Below, in pieces: positions 27,717 through 38,530 of a stretch of 64,000 nucleotides of DNA. Origin of the DNA: Actinobacillus minor NM305 (GTDB lineage Bacteria > Pseudomonadota > Gammaproteobacteria > Enterobacterales > Pasteurellaceae); assembly GCF_000175195.1 (NCBI RefSeq), contig NZ_ACQL01000106.1:80754-144753 (forward strand), in the 5' to 3' direction. A program made the translations under genes and the position numbers. How positions within the stretch are numbered: position 1 is the stretch's first letter; every line of letters starts with the position of its first letter. The notes below the pieces were generated by a model, which was given only the letters and a program-made list of their open reading frames with translations, made no database searches and was not told where the DNA came from.

Positions 27717-29690
27717 ATGATGAACAGAAGACGTTTTCTTCAAATCGGTGCTACCACCGTATTAGCGATTAGTGCAAACCGTTTTGCATTTGCTGCAGGC
27801 GATAGCAAAGTTTCTTTGCGTGTTATTGGCACAACGGATATTCACAGTTTCTTAACGGATTTTGACTACTACAAAGATGCACCAACAACAAAATTTGGTT
27901 TTACTCGTGCGGCAACGTTAATTGAACAAGCTCGCAAAGAGGCTAAAAACAGCGTTCTTGTTGATAATGGTGACTTAATTCAAGGTAATCCGATTGCGGA
28001 CTATCAAGCAGCGGTTGGTTATAAAGAAGGGAAATCTAACCCTGCGATTGATGCATTAAACCTAATGAAATATGATGTAGGGACATTAGGTAACCACGAA
28101 TTTAACTACGGTTTAAAATACCTTGATGACGCAATCAAAGAAGCAAAATTCCCGATCATCAATGCGAATATCGTTAAACCAGGTACAGATGAGCCAGTTT
28201 ACCAACCATACTTCATTCAGAAAAAAGAAGTGGTTGATGAAGATGGTGTGAAACATACTTTAAATGTCGGTTATATCGGTTTCGTTCCACCACAAGTAAT
28301 GGTGTGGGATAAAGCCCATTTAGACGGCAAAGTGGAAGCTCGTGATATTGTGAAAATCGCTGAAAAATATGTGCCAATCCTGAAAAAAGCAGGGGCGGAT
28401 TTAATCGTAGCACTTGCTCATACAGGTCCATCTGATGAGCCTTATAAAGAAGGCGCTGAAAACTCAGCATTCTATCTTGCTGATGTAAAAGGCATTGATG
28501 CGGTGATTTTTGGACACTCACACCGCCTATTCCCAAATAAAGAGTTTGCAAAATCGCCAAATGTGGATATTGAAAAAGGAACAGTGAAAGGTATTCCAGA
28601 GTCAATGGCAGGTTACTGGGCGAACAATATCAGTGTTGTGGACTTAACTCTGGCAAAACAAAAAGGCAAATGGCTTGTGGTTGATGGTAAAGCCGTGCTA
28701 CGCCCAATCTATGATAATGAGAAAAAAGCTGCAACGGTAGAAAATCACCCTGAAGTCGCTGCTTTATTACAACCTGTTCACGAAGCAACTCGTAAATTCG
28801 TGTCACAACCAATCGGTAAAGCGACAGACAATATGTACAGCTACCTTGCTTTAGTTCAAGATGACCCAACAGTACAAATTGTGAACCAAGCACAAAAAGC
28901 CTATGTAGAAAATATCGTGAAAGGATTGCCGCAGTTAGCAGGGTTACCAATTTTAAGTGCGGGTGCACCGTTTAAAGCTGGCGGTCGTAAAAATGATCCG
29001 AATGGTTATACCGAAGTAAACAAAGGTGAATTGACATTCCGTAACGCAGCTGACTTATATCTCTATCCAAATACCCTTGTTGTGGTTAAAGTCACAGGCG
29101 AAGAGTTAAAAGAGTGGTTAGAGTGCAGTGCTGGTATGTTTAAACAAATTGATCCAGCGAACGAACAGCCACAAAGTCTATTAGACTGGGAAGGTTTCCG
29201 CACTTATAACTTTGACGTGATTGACGGCGTTCAATATCAATATGATATTACTCAACCAGCACGTTATGATGGCGAATGTAAGTTAATCAACGATAAAGCT
29301 CACCGTGTAATGAATTTAACCTATAACGGTAAACCAGTTGATCCAAAAGCAGAATTCTTAATTGCGACCAACAACTACCGTGCATATAGCAATAAATTCC
29401 CTGGCACAGGTGAAAGTCATATTGTCTTTGCTGCACCAGATGAAAACCGTCAAATTTTAGCGAATTATATTACTGCTGAAAGTAAAGCCAACGGTCAAGT
29501 CAGTCCAGCTGCAGACAAAAACTGGCGTATTGCTCCAATTGCCGCTAAAGGCAAATTAGATGTACGCTTTGAAACTTCGCCAAGCGATAAAGCAAAAGCC
29601 TTTATTGCAGAAAAAGCACAATATCCAATGTCATTCGTTGGCACGGATGAAACAGGATTTGCGATTTATCAGATTGATTTGACGAAGTAG
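27717..29690 (+). CDS. cpdB: 2',3'-cyclic-nucleotide 2'-phosphodiesterase / 3'-nucleotidase
   Basis: Periplasmic enzyme that opens 2',3'-cyclic nucleotides and dephosphorylates 3'-nucleotides, for nucleotide scavenging. The 657-residue protein has a signal peptide starting [12 protein letters not shown], which looks Tat-like (RRRF). Metallophosphatase motifs follow: [25 protein letters not shown] and FGHSHRLFP; the C-terminal 5'-nucleotidase domain holds [14 protein letters not shown]. Two ATGs (27717, 27720) follow AAGGA; the first is better spaced. Monocistronic. Confidence 0.95.
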   Translation: MMNRRRFLQIGATTVLAISANRFAFAAGDSKVSLRVIGTTDIHSFLTDFDYYKDAPTTKFGFTRAATLIEQARKEAKNSVLVDNGDLIQGNPIADYQAAVGYKEGKSNPAIDALNLMKYDVGTLGNHEFNYGLKYLDDAIKEAKFPIINANIVKPGTDEPVYQPYFIQKKEVVDEDGVKHTLNVGYIGFVPPQVMVWDKAHLDGKVEARDIVKIAEKYVPILKKAGADLIVALAHTGPSDEPYKEGAENSAFYLADVKGIDAVIFGHSHRLFPNKEFAKSPNVDIEKGTVKGIPESMAGYWANNISVVDLTLAKQKGKWLVVDGKAVLRPIYDNEKKAATVENHPEVAALLQPVHEATRKFVSQPIGKATDNMYSYLALVQDDPTVQIVNQAQKAYVENIVKGLPQLAGLPILSAGAPFKAGGRKNDPNGYTEVNKGELTFRNAADLYLYPNTLVVVKVTGEELKEWLECSAGMFKQIDPANEQPQSLLDWEGFRTYNFDVIDGVQYQYDITQPARYDGECKLINDKAHRVMNLTYNGKPVDPKAEFLIATNNYRAYSNKFPGTGESHIVFAAPDENRQILANYITAESKANGQVSPAADKNWRIAPIAAKGKLDVRFETSPSDKAKAFIAEKAQYPMSFVGTDETGFAIYQIDLTK

Positions 29691-29847
29691 TGCTTTAAAT
29701 TAAATTATTGTGTTTCATTCAAAAGGACTAAGGGTTGTATTTTATAAAACTTAGTCCTTTTATTTAGGGGTAATGAAAAGTAACTTGTTGGTTGGAAGAT
29801 AAAGTTTTTAGGTATAAAAATCAGCGCTTTAATTAGTGAGTTTAACA

Positions 29848-30228
29848 CTAGTGTTTTAGTAGCCCGGAAGATCCTTCTGAATAATCACGAGGTTGATTTT
29901 CATCGGGCGTATCTTTTTGAGTGAGTTTGAAAAATTCAGTTTGTTGTTCTTCCGGAAGTAATTTTGATGAACTTTGCGCAAGATGTGTATAAAGTTTCTT
30001 ATAGTCTTCTGCTAAGGTTGAGAGTAATGTTGCAGAATGTGCAAAATGTTGCTCTAATTGATGTTTTTGTTCTTCCACTTTTGATTTCATAGCTTTCAAA
30101 TCACTTTCAAGCTCTAACTGCTTTTGTACATTTCGACTGGTAAAGCGCACAAAAATCACACCGATAATTAATCCCACAACAAAAGCAGAACCAACTGCTC
30201 CCCATACTGCCGTTGTCCATTCTGTCAT
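29848..30228 (-). CDS. zapG: cell-division associated membrane protein ZapG/YhcB (DUF1043)
   Basis: Inner-membrane protein linked to cell division and envelope growth in enterobacteria. The 126 residues have one N-terminal membrane helix (about 6-27, WGAVGSAFVVGLIIGVIFV in part), then a coiled coil (about 32-85) and a polar C-terminus. I start at MTEWTTAV (30228), which follows AAGGAGT; the longer frame adds ten residues without support. Its place beside rplM matches the E. coli yhcB neighbourhood. Confidence 0.88.
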   Translation of the reverse strand: MTEWTTAVWGAVGSAFVVGLIIGVIFVRFTSRNVQKQLELESDLKAMKSKVEEQKHQLEQHFAHSATLLSTLAEDYKKLYTHLAQSSSKLLPEEQQTEFFKLTQKDTPDENQPRDYSEGSSGLLKH

Positions 30229-30372
30229 AATCAACTCCTTATTGTTATTGAACTTCACTTACTTTTAACACTTTATTTTGAAATAGGGAAGGCGAAATAT
30301 TTAAAAATGAGAAGTAAGCGACAAAATCAAAAATTTATGCGGAAAAGATTAGATCTTTGTCAATAAAATCTG

Positions 30373-30950
<578 letters not shown>

Positions 30951-30965
30951 TCACGGAGCAGAAAA

Positions 30966-31361
30966 ATGACAGCAGCAAATCAAAACTACGGCACAGGTCG
31001 CCGCAAAAGCTCTTCAGCTCGTGTATTTATCAAACCGGGCAGCGGTAACATTACTATTAACCAACGTTCTTTAGACGTTTACTTCGGTCGTGAAACTTCA
31101 CGTATGATCGTTCGTCAGCCATTAGAATTAGTTGAGTTATTAGACAAATTAGATTTATACATCACTGTTAAAGGTGGTGGTATCTCTGGTCAAGCAGGTG
31201 CGATCCGTCACGGTATCACTCGTGCATTGATCGAATACGACGAAACTTTACGCCCAGCACTTCGTGCAGCTGGCTTCGTTACTCGTGACGCACGTCGCGT
31301 TGAACGTAAAAAAGTGGGTTTACACAAAGCACGTCGTCGTCCACAATACTCAAAACGTTAA
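30966..31361 (+). CDS. rpsI: 30S ribosomal protein S9
   Basis: Protein of the 30S head whose basic C-terminal tail reaches the P-site tRNA. The 131-residue protein contains [30 protein letters not shown] and ends [13 protein letters not shown] precedes the ATG. Second gene of the L13-S9 operon. Confidence 0.99.
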   Translation: MTAANQNYGTGRRKSSSARVFIKPGSGNITINQRSLDVYFGRETSRMIVRQPLELVELLDKLDLYITVKGGGISGQAGAIRHGITRALIEYDETLRPALRAAGFVTRDARRVERKKVGLHKARRRPQYSKR

Positions 31362-31399
31362 TTTCGAGTATTTCAGATATACGAAAGTATTATCAGCAG

Positions 31400-31430
31400 A
31401 AGGCAGGATTTATTCCTGCCTTTTCTGTTT
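31400..31430 (+). terminator. terminator of rplM-rpsI
   Basis: AAGGCAGGA (31400-31408) pairs with TCCTGCCTT (31414-31422); TTTTCTGTTTTT follows. Confidence 0.92.
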
Positions 31431-31483
31431 TTATCGTTCCGTAAGTGATAAAATAATACAAATTATTAACAAAGGTATATTCA

Positions 31484-32263
31484 ATGCTAGCCATAATTTC
31501 TCCCGCTAAAACACTTGATTTTGAAACCCCTTCTCCGGATTTAGGACTTGCAAAAACACAACCAAAATTAACCGCTTATAGCCAAGAGTTGATCGATATT
31601 TGTAAACAATTTTCGCCGGCAGAATTGGCTTCTTTAATGTCTATTAGTGATAAATTAGCCAGTTTGAATGTCGCTCGTTTTGCCGAATGGGAACTTACCC
31701 ATCACGAACAAAATTCAAAACCGGCGTTATTTGCTTTTAAAGGTGATGTTTATACGGGCTTAGAGGCAGAAACGCTTAGTAAAGAACAGATTGAGTATGC
31801 CCAAACGCATTTACGTATGTTGTCTGGGCTTTATGGTTTATTAAGCCCACTTGATTTAATGCAACCTTATCGCTTAGAAATGGGAACAAAATTGACTAAT
31901 CCGAAAGGTAAGGAGCTTTACGCCTTTTGGGGGAATAGCATTACAGAAGCATTGCAGGATGCGATTGATGAGCAAGGCGACAGTGTACTAGTCAATTTAG
32001 CTTCCGATGAGTATTTCAATGCAGTAAAAACAAAAAATCTACAAGCTACCATTATTAAGCCGATTTTCTTAGATGAGAAGAATGGTAAATATAAGCAAAT
32101 CAGTTTCTATGCTAAAAAAGCACGAGGAATGATGGTTCGTTTTATGCTTATTGAACAATCGACTTCTGTTGAGCAACTAAAAGCTTTCAATTATGGTGGC
32201 TATTGGTTTGATGAAGATGCTTCAACTGAAACAGAGCTTGTATTTAAGCGTGAGGAGCAATAA
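31484..32263 (+). CDS. yaaA: peroxide stress protein YaaA
   Basis: DNA-binding protein of the DUF328 family that limits unincorporated iron and protects DNA during peroxide stress in E. coli. The 259-residue protein begins [14 protein letters not shown] and holds the conserved [26 protein letters not shown] in parts and [15 protein letters not shown] precedes the ATG. The stop overlaps the ATG of the next gene by one base. Confidence 0.95.
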   Translation: MLAIISPAKTLDFETPSPDLGLAKTQPKLTAYSQELIDICKQFSPAELASLMSISDKLASLNVARFAEWELTHHEQNSKPALFAFKGDVYTGLEAETLSKEQIEYAQTHLRMLSGLYGLLSPLDLMQPYRLEMGTKLTNPKGKELYAFWGNSITEALQDAIDEQGDSVLVNLASDEYFNAVKTKNLQATIIKPIFLDEKNGKYKQISFYAKKARGMMVRFMLIEQSTSVEQLKAFNYGGYWFDEDASTETELVFKREEQ

Positions 32264-32814
32264 TGAAATTTTCATTACTTAAAATTGCATTTCTTTCACT
32301 TTTCTTAACCGCTTGTCAGCTTACCGAACCACAATTTTCTGTGCCGAAATCCATTAAATTTCAAGGTAAAACATTTGAAAAAGTGACTCATAGCCAAATT
32401 GATGAAATGCAACAATTACTCTATTTGCCTGATGATGAAGCGAAAGATCCTAATCATTGGAATAAAGGTATTTTGCTTTTCTTAGACAAAAATAGCAAAA
32501 ATATTACTTTAGCTGATCGTGTTGCATTACGACAAAATAGCTTTAATAAGCAAAAAGAGACAAAAGCAAAGATAGAAATTGTCGGGCAAGAGCTTAAGAG
32601 CGAGGTATTGTTCCCACCAACAGAACGTTTTAATGACGTTTTATTGGAAGTTTCAAGAGGGAGAACTTTACAATGTGGCTATGGGCAAATGCAGTATTCG
32701 GACAAGCGGTTAATTTCAGCAAAAGAAAAACAAAATTTGACCGCTTATCAACCTGAGCTTGCTCGATTAGCGCTACTGTTTAGCCAGCTAGCGTGGCAAA
32801 TTTCGTGTGAATAA
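32263..32814 (+). CDS. putative lipoprotein of unknown function, coupled to yaaA
   Basis: I do not recognise the family. The 183 residues start with a lipoprotein signal, [19 protein letters not shown], with lipobox LTAC and Cys18 as acylation site. Gln at +2 suggests outer-membrane sorting. The mature part is mixed charged and has a late Cys pair (LQCGYG, ISCE). The lipobox codons ACC-GCT-TGT are an uptake signal core read in reverse. It overlaps yaaA by one base, so it is translationally coupled. Confidence 0.8.
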   Translation: MKFSLLKIAFLSLFLTACQLTEPQFSVPKSIKFQGKTFEKVTHSQIDEMQQLLYLPDDEAKDPNHWNKGILLFLDKNSKNITLADRVALRQNSFNKQKETKAKIEIVGQELKSEVLFPPTERFNDVLLEVSRGRTLQCGYGQMQYSDKRLISAKEKQNLTAYQPELARLALLFSQLAWQISCE

Positions 32815-32890
32815 TCGGCTTTTTTAGTTGCTTTTCTTTCAAAGTTTAGTAATTTCAAGTAGAATTGGTCGATTACATTTTTTATCAGTT

Positions 32891-33017
32891 TATGCTGCAA
32901 TTGCACAAAATATCTTGTAGGGGAAAATTACATTTGCCCAAAAACAATGGTTGGAATTTAGGGCGAATGTAATTCGCCCCTACAATAGATTTTAAATTTT
33001 TGGGCAGTTGTTGCATA
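32891..33017. repeat. 127-bp nested palindrome before lepA
   Basis: Outer arms: TATGC-CAA-TGC-CAAAA from 32891 and its diverged complement ending at 33017. Inside lie TTGTAGGGG (32915-32923) and CCCCTACAA (32977-32985), then ACATTTGCCC and GGGCGAATGT. The centre holds GGCGAAT/ATTCGCC. The same two-layer build, TTGCACAAA arms around GTAGGGG arms, is seen at 35876-36002. No gene seen in this gap. Confidence 0.8.
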
Positions 33018-33062
33018 CTCCTTTTTATTAAATTTATAACAAAACAGGACATTTATTGCCCG

Positions 33063-34862
33063 ATGAATATGAAGAACATTCGTAACTTTTCAATTATCGC
33101 TCACATTGACCACGGTAAATCAACATTATCAGACCGTTTAATTCAAACTTGTGGCGGTTTATCTGATCGTGAGATGGAAGCTCAAGTGTTAGACTCAATG
33201 GATCTTGAGCGTGAGCGTGGTATTACCATCAAAGCACAAAGTGTAACATTAAATTATAAAGCGAAAGATGGCGAAACCTATCAATTAAACTTCATTGATA
33301 CGCCGGGGCACGTGGACTTCTCGTATGAAGTTTCTCGCTCATTAGCTGCTTGTGAAGGCGCTTTATTAGTGGTCGATGCAGGACAAGGCGTTGAAGCACA
33401 AACCCTTGCTAACTGCTATACCGCAATTGAAATGGATTTAGAAGTTGTGCCGATTTTAAACAAAATCGACTTGCCTGCGGCTGATCCTGAGCGTGTTGCA
33501 GAAGAGATCGAAGATATTGTCGGTATCGATGCGATGGAAGCAGTACGTTGTTCTGCTAAAACTGGTGTAGGTATTGAAGATGTATTAGAAGAAATCGTCC
33601 ATAAAATACCAGCGCCAGAGGGCGATCCTGAAGCACCATTACAGGCGCTTATTATAGATTCTTGGTTCGATAACTATTTAGGTGTTGTTTCTCTTGTTCG
33701 TGTGAAAAATGGTTCGATCAAGAAAGGCGATAAAATCAAAGTGATGAGTACAGGGCAATCCTATAATGTCGATCGCTTAGGGATTTTCACGCCAAAACAA
33801 GTGGATACAACAGAGCTTAAAACGGGCGAAGTAGGTTGGGTTGTTTGTGCAATTAAAGATATTTTAGGCGCACCGGTTGGCGATACTTTAACTCATCACC
33901 ATAACAGTGCAACCGAAGTATTACCGGGCTTTAAGAAAGTGAAGCCACAGGTTTATGCCGGCTTGTTCCCAATTAGTTCAGATGATTATGAAGCGTTCCG
34001 TGATGCTTTAGGTAAATTAAGTTTAAATGACGCCTCTTTATTCTATGAACCGGAAAACTCAACCGCATTAGGCTTTGGCTTCCGCTGTGGTTTCTTAGGC
34101 TTATTGCATATGGAGATCATTCAAGAGCGTTTAGAGCGTGAATATGATCTTGATTTAATTACCACTGCGCCAACGGTAGTTTATGAAGTTGTACAAACCA
34201 ATGGCGAAATAATTTATGTCGATAGCCCGGCAAAATTACCGCCGATTAGTAACATTAGTGAAATTCGTGAGCCTATCGCTGAATGTAATATGCTTGTACC
34301 GCAAGAATATTTGGGTAACGTTATTATGTTATGCGTGGAAAAACGTGGTGTGCAAACGAATATGGTGTATCACGGTAATCAAATTGCTTTAACCTATGAA
34401 ATCCCAATGGGCGAAGTGGTGCTAGACTTCTTTGACCGTTTAAAATCAACCTCACGTGGTTATGCATCATTAGACTATGGTTTTAAACGTTTCCAAACAG
34501 CAGATATGGTTCGTGTTGATATTATGATTAACGGTGATCGTGTTGATGCGTTAGCGCTTATTGTTCATAAAGATAATGCACAATATCGTGGTCGTGAATT
34601 AGTGGAAAAAATGAAAGACTTAATTCCACGTCAACAATTCGATATTGCAATCCAAGCGGCAATTGGTAACCACATTATTGCACGTTCAACGGTAAAACAA
34701 TTACGTAAAAATGTATTGGCAAAATGTTACGGTGGGGACGTAAGCCGTAAGAAAAAACTTCTCCAAAAACAAAAAGAAGGTAAAAAACGAATGAAATCGT
34801 TAGGTAATGTGGAAGTGCCACAAGAAGCGTTCTTAGCGATTTTACATGTGGGTAAAGATTAA
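33063..34862 (+). CDS. lepA: elongation factor 4 (LepA)
   Basis: Ribosome-dependent GTPase affecting initiation and stalled elongation. The 599-residue protein (same as E. coli) has [17 protein letters not shown] and NKIDLPAA G motifs, EF-G-like domains, and the LepA-specific C-terminus with [22 protein letters not shown] start at ATG 33063 (MNMKNIRNF); ATG 33069 is equally possible. A longer TTG frame from 33000 runs through the repeat and is rejected. lepB follows after 70 bases with a hairpin between. Confidence 0.97.
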   Translation: MNMKNIRNFSIIAHIDHGKSTLSDRLIQTCGGLSDREMEAQVLDSMDLERERGITIKAQSVTLNYKAKDGETYQLNFIDTPGHVDFSYEVSRSLAACEGALLVVDAGQGVEAQTLANCYTAIEMDLEVVPILNKIDLPAADPERVAEEIEDIVGIDAMEAVRCSAKTGVGIEDVLEEIVHKIPAPEGDPEAPLQALIIDSWFDNYLGVVSLVRVKNGSIKKGDKIKVMSTGQSYNVDRLGIFTPKQVDTTELKTGEVGWVVCAIKDILGAPVGDTLTHHHNSATEVLPGFKKVKPQVYAGLFPISSDDYEAFRDALGKLSLNDASLFYEPENSTALGFGFRCGFLGLLHMEIIQERLEREYDLDLITTAPTVVYEVVQTNGEIIYVDSPAKLPPISNISEIREPIAECNMLVPQEYLGNVIMLCVEKRGVQTNMVYHGNQIALTYEIPMGEVVLDFFDRLKSTSRGYASLDYGFKRFQTADMVRVDIMINGDRVDALALIVHKDNAQYRGRELVEKMKDLIPRQQFDIAIQAAIGNHIIARSTVKQLRKNVLAKCYGGDVSRKKKLLQKQKEGKKRMKSLGNVEVPQEAFLAILHVGKD

Positions 34863-34875
34863 TTCTTAATAAACT

Positions 34876-34896
34876 TGGACACCATTTTGGTGTCCA
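34876..34896 (+). terminator. hairpin between lepA and lepB
   Basis: TGGACACC pairs perfectly with GGTGTCCA around ATTTT. No T-run follows, so it is more likely a processing or attenuation point than a full terminator. Confidence 0.55.
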
Positions 34897-34932
34897 TAAA
34901 ATACCCTTTAATTTATTCTTAAGGATATATGA

Positions 34933-35829
34933 ATGAGTAATCTATTAACCATTAGTTTTATTGCAGTATTATATGGTGTTTGGAAAGTGTTGGATTCAAT
35001 GCAGCTGCCAAACACAATTTCAATTTTATTGGTCGCATTAACATTGATTTGCGGTGGTTTCTGGCTTTATAACAAATTTAATAAAGAAAAAGTAGGCGCA
35101 GTTAGTGAATTCTTTGGCTCTTTATTTGGCGTATTAGCATTAGTTACCATTTTGCGTTCCTTTATTTTTGAGCCATTCCAAATCCCGAGCGGTTCAATGG
35201 AGCCTACACTACGTGTTGGTGATTTTCTTGTGGTAAACAAATTTAGCTACGGGATTAAAGATCCGATTTTACAAAATACCCTAATCGAAACAGGTAAACC
35301 GGAAAACGGCGATATTATTGTGTTTAAGGCACCTAAGCAGCCTAGCGTTGATTATATTAAGCGTGTCATTGGTGTTGAGGGCGATAAAGTGAAATATGAT
35401 TCGGCAACGCAATCATTAACAGTTACCCATCCTGATGGTTCGGTTAAGGTTTTCCAATATGAAAATGCGAAACCAAATGCAGACTTCTTCTATAATGGCG
35501 AAATGCAAATTGAGAAAACAGAGATAGGCGATATTACCCATCAGATCTTAAATAACCCTATGCCGCTTAATTATGAGCCTTATTTATATAAACAAGAAGG
35601 TCAAGCGGTTGGCGAATGGATTGTGCCGGAAGGTCATTATTTTGTGATGGGCGATAACCGAGATAATAGTGAAGATAGCCGTTTTTGGGGATTTGTCCCT
35701 GAAAAAAATGTGGTTGGAAAAGCGACCTTTATTTGGTTAAGTATCAATAGAAAAGCGGATGAAGGCGCAATCCAAGCCTTATTTAGCAAAGGGCTTCGCT
35801 TTGATAGAATGTTCACATCAATAAAATAA
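34933..35829 (+). CDS. lepB: signal peptidase I
   Basis: Inner-membrane protease that removes signal peptides from exported proteins. The 298-residue protein has N-terminal membrane segments (about 3-20, 28-46 and 58-77), the catalytic Ser88 in IPSGSMEPT, the general base Lys143 in YIKRVIGVEGD, and the family box GDNRDNSEDSR. AAGGAT precedes the ATG. It lies upstream of rnc-era-recO, as in E. coli, but a 208-base nested palindrome separates lepB and rnc. Confidence 0.97.
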   Translation: MSNLLTISFIAVLYGVWKVLDSMQLPNTISILLVALTLICGGFWLYNKFNKEKVGAVSEFFGSLFGVLALVTILRSFIFEPFQIPSGSMEPTLRVGDFLVVNKFSYGIKDPILQNTLIETGKPENGDIIVFKAPKQPSVDYIKRVIGVEGDKVKYDSATQSLTVTHPDGSVKVFQYENAKPNADFFYNGEMQIEKTEIGDITHQILNNPMPLNYEPYLYKQEGQAVGEWIVPEGHYFVMGDNRDNSEDSRFWGFVPEKNVVGKATFIWLSINRKADEGAIQALFSKGLRFDRMFTSIK

Positions 35830-35834
35830 CAAGG

Positions 35835-36042
35835 AAGCGGTCAGATTTTGTAAAAATTTCGGTATTGTGTAGTAGTTGCACAAAAATCAATTTTAGGAAA
35901 ATTTATGTAGGGGGGGTATCCCCACCCGTAAGCCCTGATGTTCGAACAAGATTCGGGCGGGGATAAACCCCGCCCCTACGAAAATATTTAATGTTTGTGC
36001 AAGTGCTACATAATACCGAAGTTTTGTAAAATTCGACCGCTT
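35835..36042. repeat. 208-bp nested palindrome directly before rnc
   Basis: Three layers of inverted repeats. The outer one is the USS pair AAGCGGTC (35835-35842) and GACCGCTT (36035-36042), with ATTTTGTAAAA and TTCGGTATT continuing the pairing. The middle one is TTGCACAAA (35876-35884) and TTTGTGCAA (35994-36002). The inner one is GTAGGGG (35907-35913) and CCCCTAC (35973-35979), enclosing GGGCGGGG/CCCCGCCC. The whole could fold into one long arm ending 5 bases before the rnc start codon. Confidence 0.88.
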
Positions 36043-36046
36043 AAAT

Positions 36047-36727
36047 ATGAGTATTATGCAATTAGAACGTTTACAAAAAAAGTTGGGTTATCAATTTGAA
36101 ACCCTTGATTACCTCACTCAAGCTTTAACGCACCGTAGTGCGGCATCAAAAAATAATGAACGCTTAGAATTTCTAGGTGATTCCATTCTCAATTTCACCA
36201 TCGGCAAAGCCCTTTACGATAAATTCCCTAAAGCAGACGAAGGCGAACTAAGCCGTATGCGAGCAGCGCTTGTGCGTGAACAAACACTCGCGGTCATTGC
36301 CCGTCAATTTGAATTAGGCGAGTATTTAAAATTGGGCGCAGGCGAATTAAAAAGTGGAGGTTTTCGCCGAGAGTCGATTTTATCTGACTGCGTGGAAGCA
36401 ATTATTGCGGCTATCTATTTAGATAAAGGTATGGAACCGGCTATGGAGCGTATTTATGCGTGGTATGAAACCTTTTTAGCTGAAATCACACCAGGTGAAG
36501 CGCAGAAAGATCCTAAAACACGCCTACAAGAATTTCTCCAAGGTCGCAAATTACCACTACCTGAATATGAAGTGATCGATATTAAAGGCGAGGCTCACAA
36601 CCAGACCTTTAAGGTAACTTGCAAAGTACAGGGGATTGAGGAAATTTTTACCGGGCAAGGGACAAGCCGCCGCAAAGCAGAGCAAAATGTCGCAGAAAAA
36701 GTGCTGACACAAATTATGAAAAAATAA
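36047..36727 (+). CDS. rnc: ribonuclease III
   Basis: Cuts double-stranded RNA, processing rRNA precursors and many mRNAs. The 226-residue protein has the signature [13 protein letters not shown] with the metal-binding acids, [13 protein letters not shown], and a C-terminal dsRNA-binding domain (about 155-225) with [16 protein letters not shown]. Length equals E. coli. ATG 36056 (MQLERLQKK) is an alternative that aligns as well with homologues. No Shine-Dalgarno is clear, since the palindrome arm abuts the start. era follows after 38 bases. Confidence 0.97.
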   Translation: MSIMQLERLQKKLGYQFETLDYLTQALTHRSAASKNNERLEFLGDSILNFTIGKALYDKFPKADEGELSRMRAALVREQTLAVIARQFELGEYLKLGAGELKSGGFRRESILSDCVEAIIAAIYLDKGMEPAMERIYAWYETFLAEITPGEAQKDPKTRLQEFLQGRKLPLPEYEVIDIKGEAHNQTFKVTCKVQGIEEIFTGQGTSRRKAEQNVAEKVLTQIMKK

Positions 36728-36765
36728 ATATCGCCTTTTCATAAGGGGATAAAAAGGAACAATAA

Positions 36766-37668
36766 ATGACAGATTCAAAAACATATTGTGGCTTTATTGC
36801 CATTGTTGGTCGCCCAAATGTTGGGAAATCAACGCTTTTAAATAAAATCTTAGGGCAGAAAATCTCAATTACTTCTCGTAAAGCACAAACAACCCGCCAC
36901 CGCATTGTAGGTATTCATACGGAAGGAGCATATCAAGCCATCTATGTTGATACACCGGGATTACATATTGAAGAGAAGCGTGCTATTAACCGTTTGATGA
37001 ACCGTGCGGCAAGTTCGGCAATAGGCGATGTTGATTTGATCATCTTCGTGGTGGAAGGAACTAAATGGACCGAAGATGACGAGATGGTCTTAAATAAACT
37101 TCGTGCAGCGAAAGCACCGGTCGTATTAGCGATCAATAAAGTTGATAATATCAAAGAAAAAGATGAGCTTTTACCGCATATCACAGAATTATCACAAAAA
37201 TTCGATTTTGCAGAAATTTTACCGATTTCAGCGCAACGAGGCAAAAATGTTCACATTCTGCAAAAATTTGTGCGTGATTCGTTACGTGAGGGCGTTCATC
37301 ACTTCCCTGAAGAATATGTTACCGATCGTAGCCAACGTTTTATGGCTTCAGAAATTATCCGTGAAAAATTGATGCGCTTTACCGGCGATGAGTTGCCGTA
37401 TTCTGTAACGGTCGAGATTGAACAATTTAAGATGAATGAACGTGGCGTATATGAAATTAACGGTCTGATCTTAGTTGAACGTGAAGGGCAGAAAAAAATG
37501 GTTATTGGCGCTAAAGGGCAAAAAATTAAAACCATTGGAATGGAAGCCCGTGCAGATATGGAACGTTTATTTGACAATAAAGTCCATTTAGAGCTTTGGG
37601 TAAAAGTGAAAGCCGGCTGGGCAGATGATGAGCGTGCATTACGTAGTTTAGGGTATATTGACGAGTAA
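36766..37668 (+). CDS. era: GTPase Era
   Basis: Essential GTPase that binds the 3' end of 16S rRNA during 30S maturation. The 300-residue protein has the G domain with [18 protein letters not shown] and NKVDNIKEK, and a C-terminal KH domain with [19 protein letters not shown] precedes the ATG. The stop lies one base before the recO ATG, so they are probably coupled. Confidence 0.98.
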   Translation: MTDSKTYCGFIAIVGRPNVGKSTLLNKILGQKISITSRKAQTTRHRIVGIHTEGAYQAIYVDTPGLHIEEKRAINRLMNRAASSAIGDVDLIIFVVEGTKWTEDDEMVLNKLRAAKAPVVLAINKVDNIKEKDELLPHITELSQKFDFAEILPISAQRGKNVHILQKFVRDSLREGVHHFPEEYVTDRSQRFMASEIIREKLMRFTGDELPYSVTVEIEQFKMNERGVYEINGLILVEREGQKKMVIGAKGQKIKTIGMEARADMERLFDNKVHLELWVKVKAGWADDERALRSLGYIDE

Positions 37669-37669
37669 T

Positions 37670-38395
37670 ATGCAAGATCAACAATGGCAACGAGGATTTG
37701 TGTTACACAAGCGTGAATATAGCGAAACAAGTTTATTGGTTGATCTTTTTACCGAAAACTATGGGCGCATCACGTTGCTTGCGAAAGGTGCAAGAAGACC
37801 TCGTTCGCCATTAAAAGCCCTTCTTCAACCATTTACGCCTTTGTTGCTCCGCTGGAGTGGCAAAGGCGATCTCAAGGTCTTAACCAAAGTTGAAGCCGCT
37901 GCCCTTACCTTGCCAATGAATACGAAAGCACTTTATAGCGGCTTTTATATCAATGAAGTTTTGGTAAGAGTATTAGAAAATCAGACCGCTTACCAAGAGT
38001 TATTTCATCATTATTTACAATGTGTCACGCATTTAGCCCTACGAAGCGAAGAGTTAGAACCTATTTTACGCACCTTTGAATTTCATGTATTAAAAGCATT
38101 AGGCTATGGTGTGGATTTTACGCATTGTATGGCAACAGGGTTGGAAGTTGATCCGGAAATGACCTATCAATTTCGAGAAAATGAAGGATTTATTGCTTCA
38201 TTACTGCAAAACAATCTCAGCTTTTTAGGCAAAGACCTTCTTGCATTTGCTGCATTGGATTTTTCAGAAAAATCGGTGCAACAAGCCGCAAAACGTTTTA
38301 CTCGCATTGCTTTAAAACCTTATCTAGGTTCGCAGCCACTCAAAAGCCGAGAATTATTCCAGTCTATTTTACCTCATCGATTAAAAGGGGCCTAA
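37670..38395 (+). CDS. recO: DNA repair protein RecO
   Basis: RecFOR mediator that anneals strands and loads RecA on SSB-coated gaps. The 241-residue protein starts [23 protein letters not shown], has the OB-fold N-terminal domain with [21 protein letters not shown] in parts, and an all-helical C-terminus. I start at ATG 37670, one base after the era stop; a TTG at 37658 would overlap era and add MTSN. Last gene of the lepB-rnc-era-recO run. Confidence 0.95.
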   Translation: MQDQQWQRGFVLHKREYSETSLLVDLFTENYGRITLLAKGARRPRSPLKALLQPFTPLLLRWSGKGDLKVLTKVEAAALTLPMNTKALYSGFYINEVLVRVLENQTAYQELFHHYLQCVTHLALRSEELEPILRTFEFHVLKALGYGVDFTHCMATGLEVDPEMTYQFRENEGFIASLLQNNLSFLGKDLLAFAALDFSEKSVQQAAKRFTRIALKPYLGSQPLKSRELFQSILPHRLKGA

Positions 38396-38459
38396 TGCTC
38401 CTTTTGTCATTTCTTTTTGATGTGAAATTAAAATACTTTAATTGCGATCTATTTTCATT

Positions 38460-38488
38460 TATAATTCTTGAAAATGTTATTGAGAATT
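38460..38488 (+). promoter_or_regulatory. promoter with Fur-like box before the TonB receptor
   Basis: TATAAT at 38460-38465 is followed at 38470 by GAAAATGTTATTGAGAATT, which matches the 19-base Fur consensus at 12 positions. Iron repression of the receptor is inferred. Confidence 0.6.
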
Positions 38489-38530
38489 TTTCTTAATAAG
38501 AAGAACTTTAATTTTAAAATAGGATTTTTT

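Noticed and set aside
33000..33062. TTG-started N-terminal extension of LepA
   Set aside because: It translates part of the palindromic repeat; starting at 33063 gives 599 residues, the usual LepA length.
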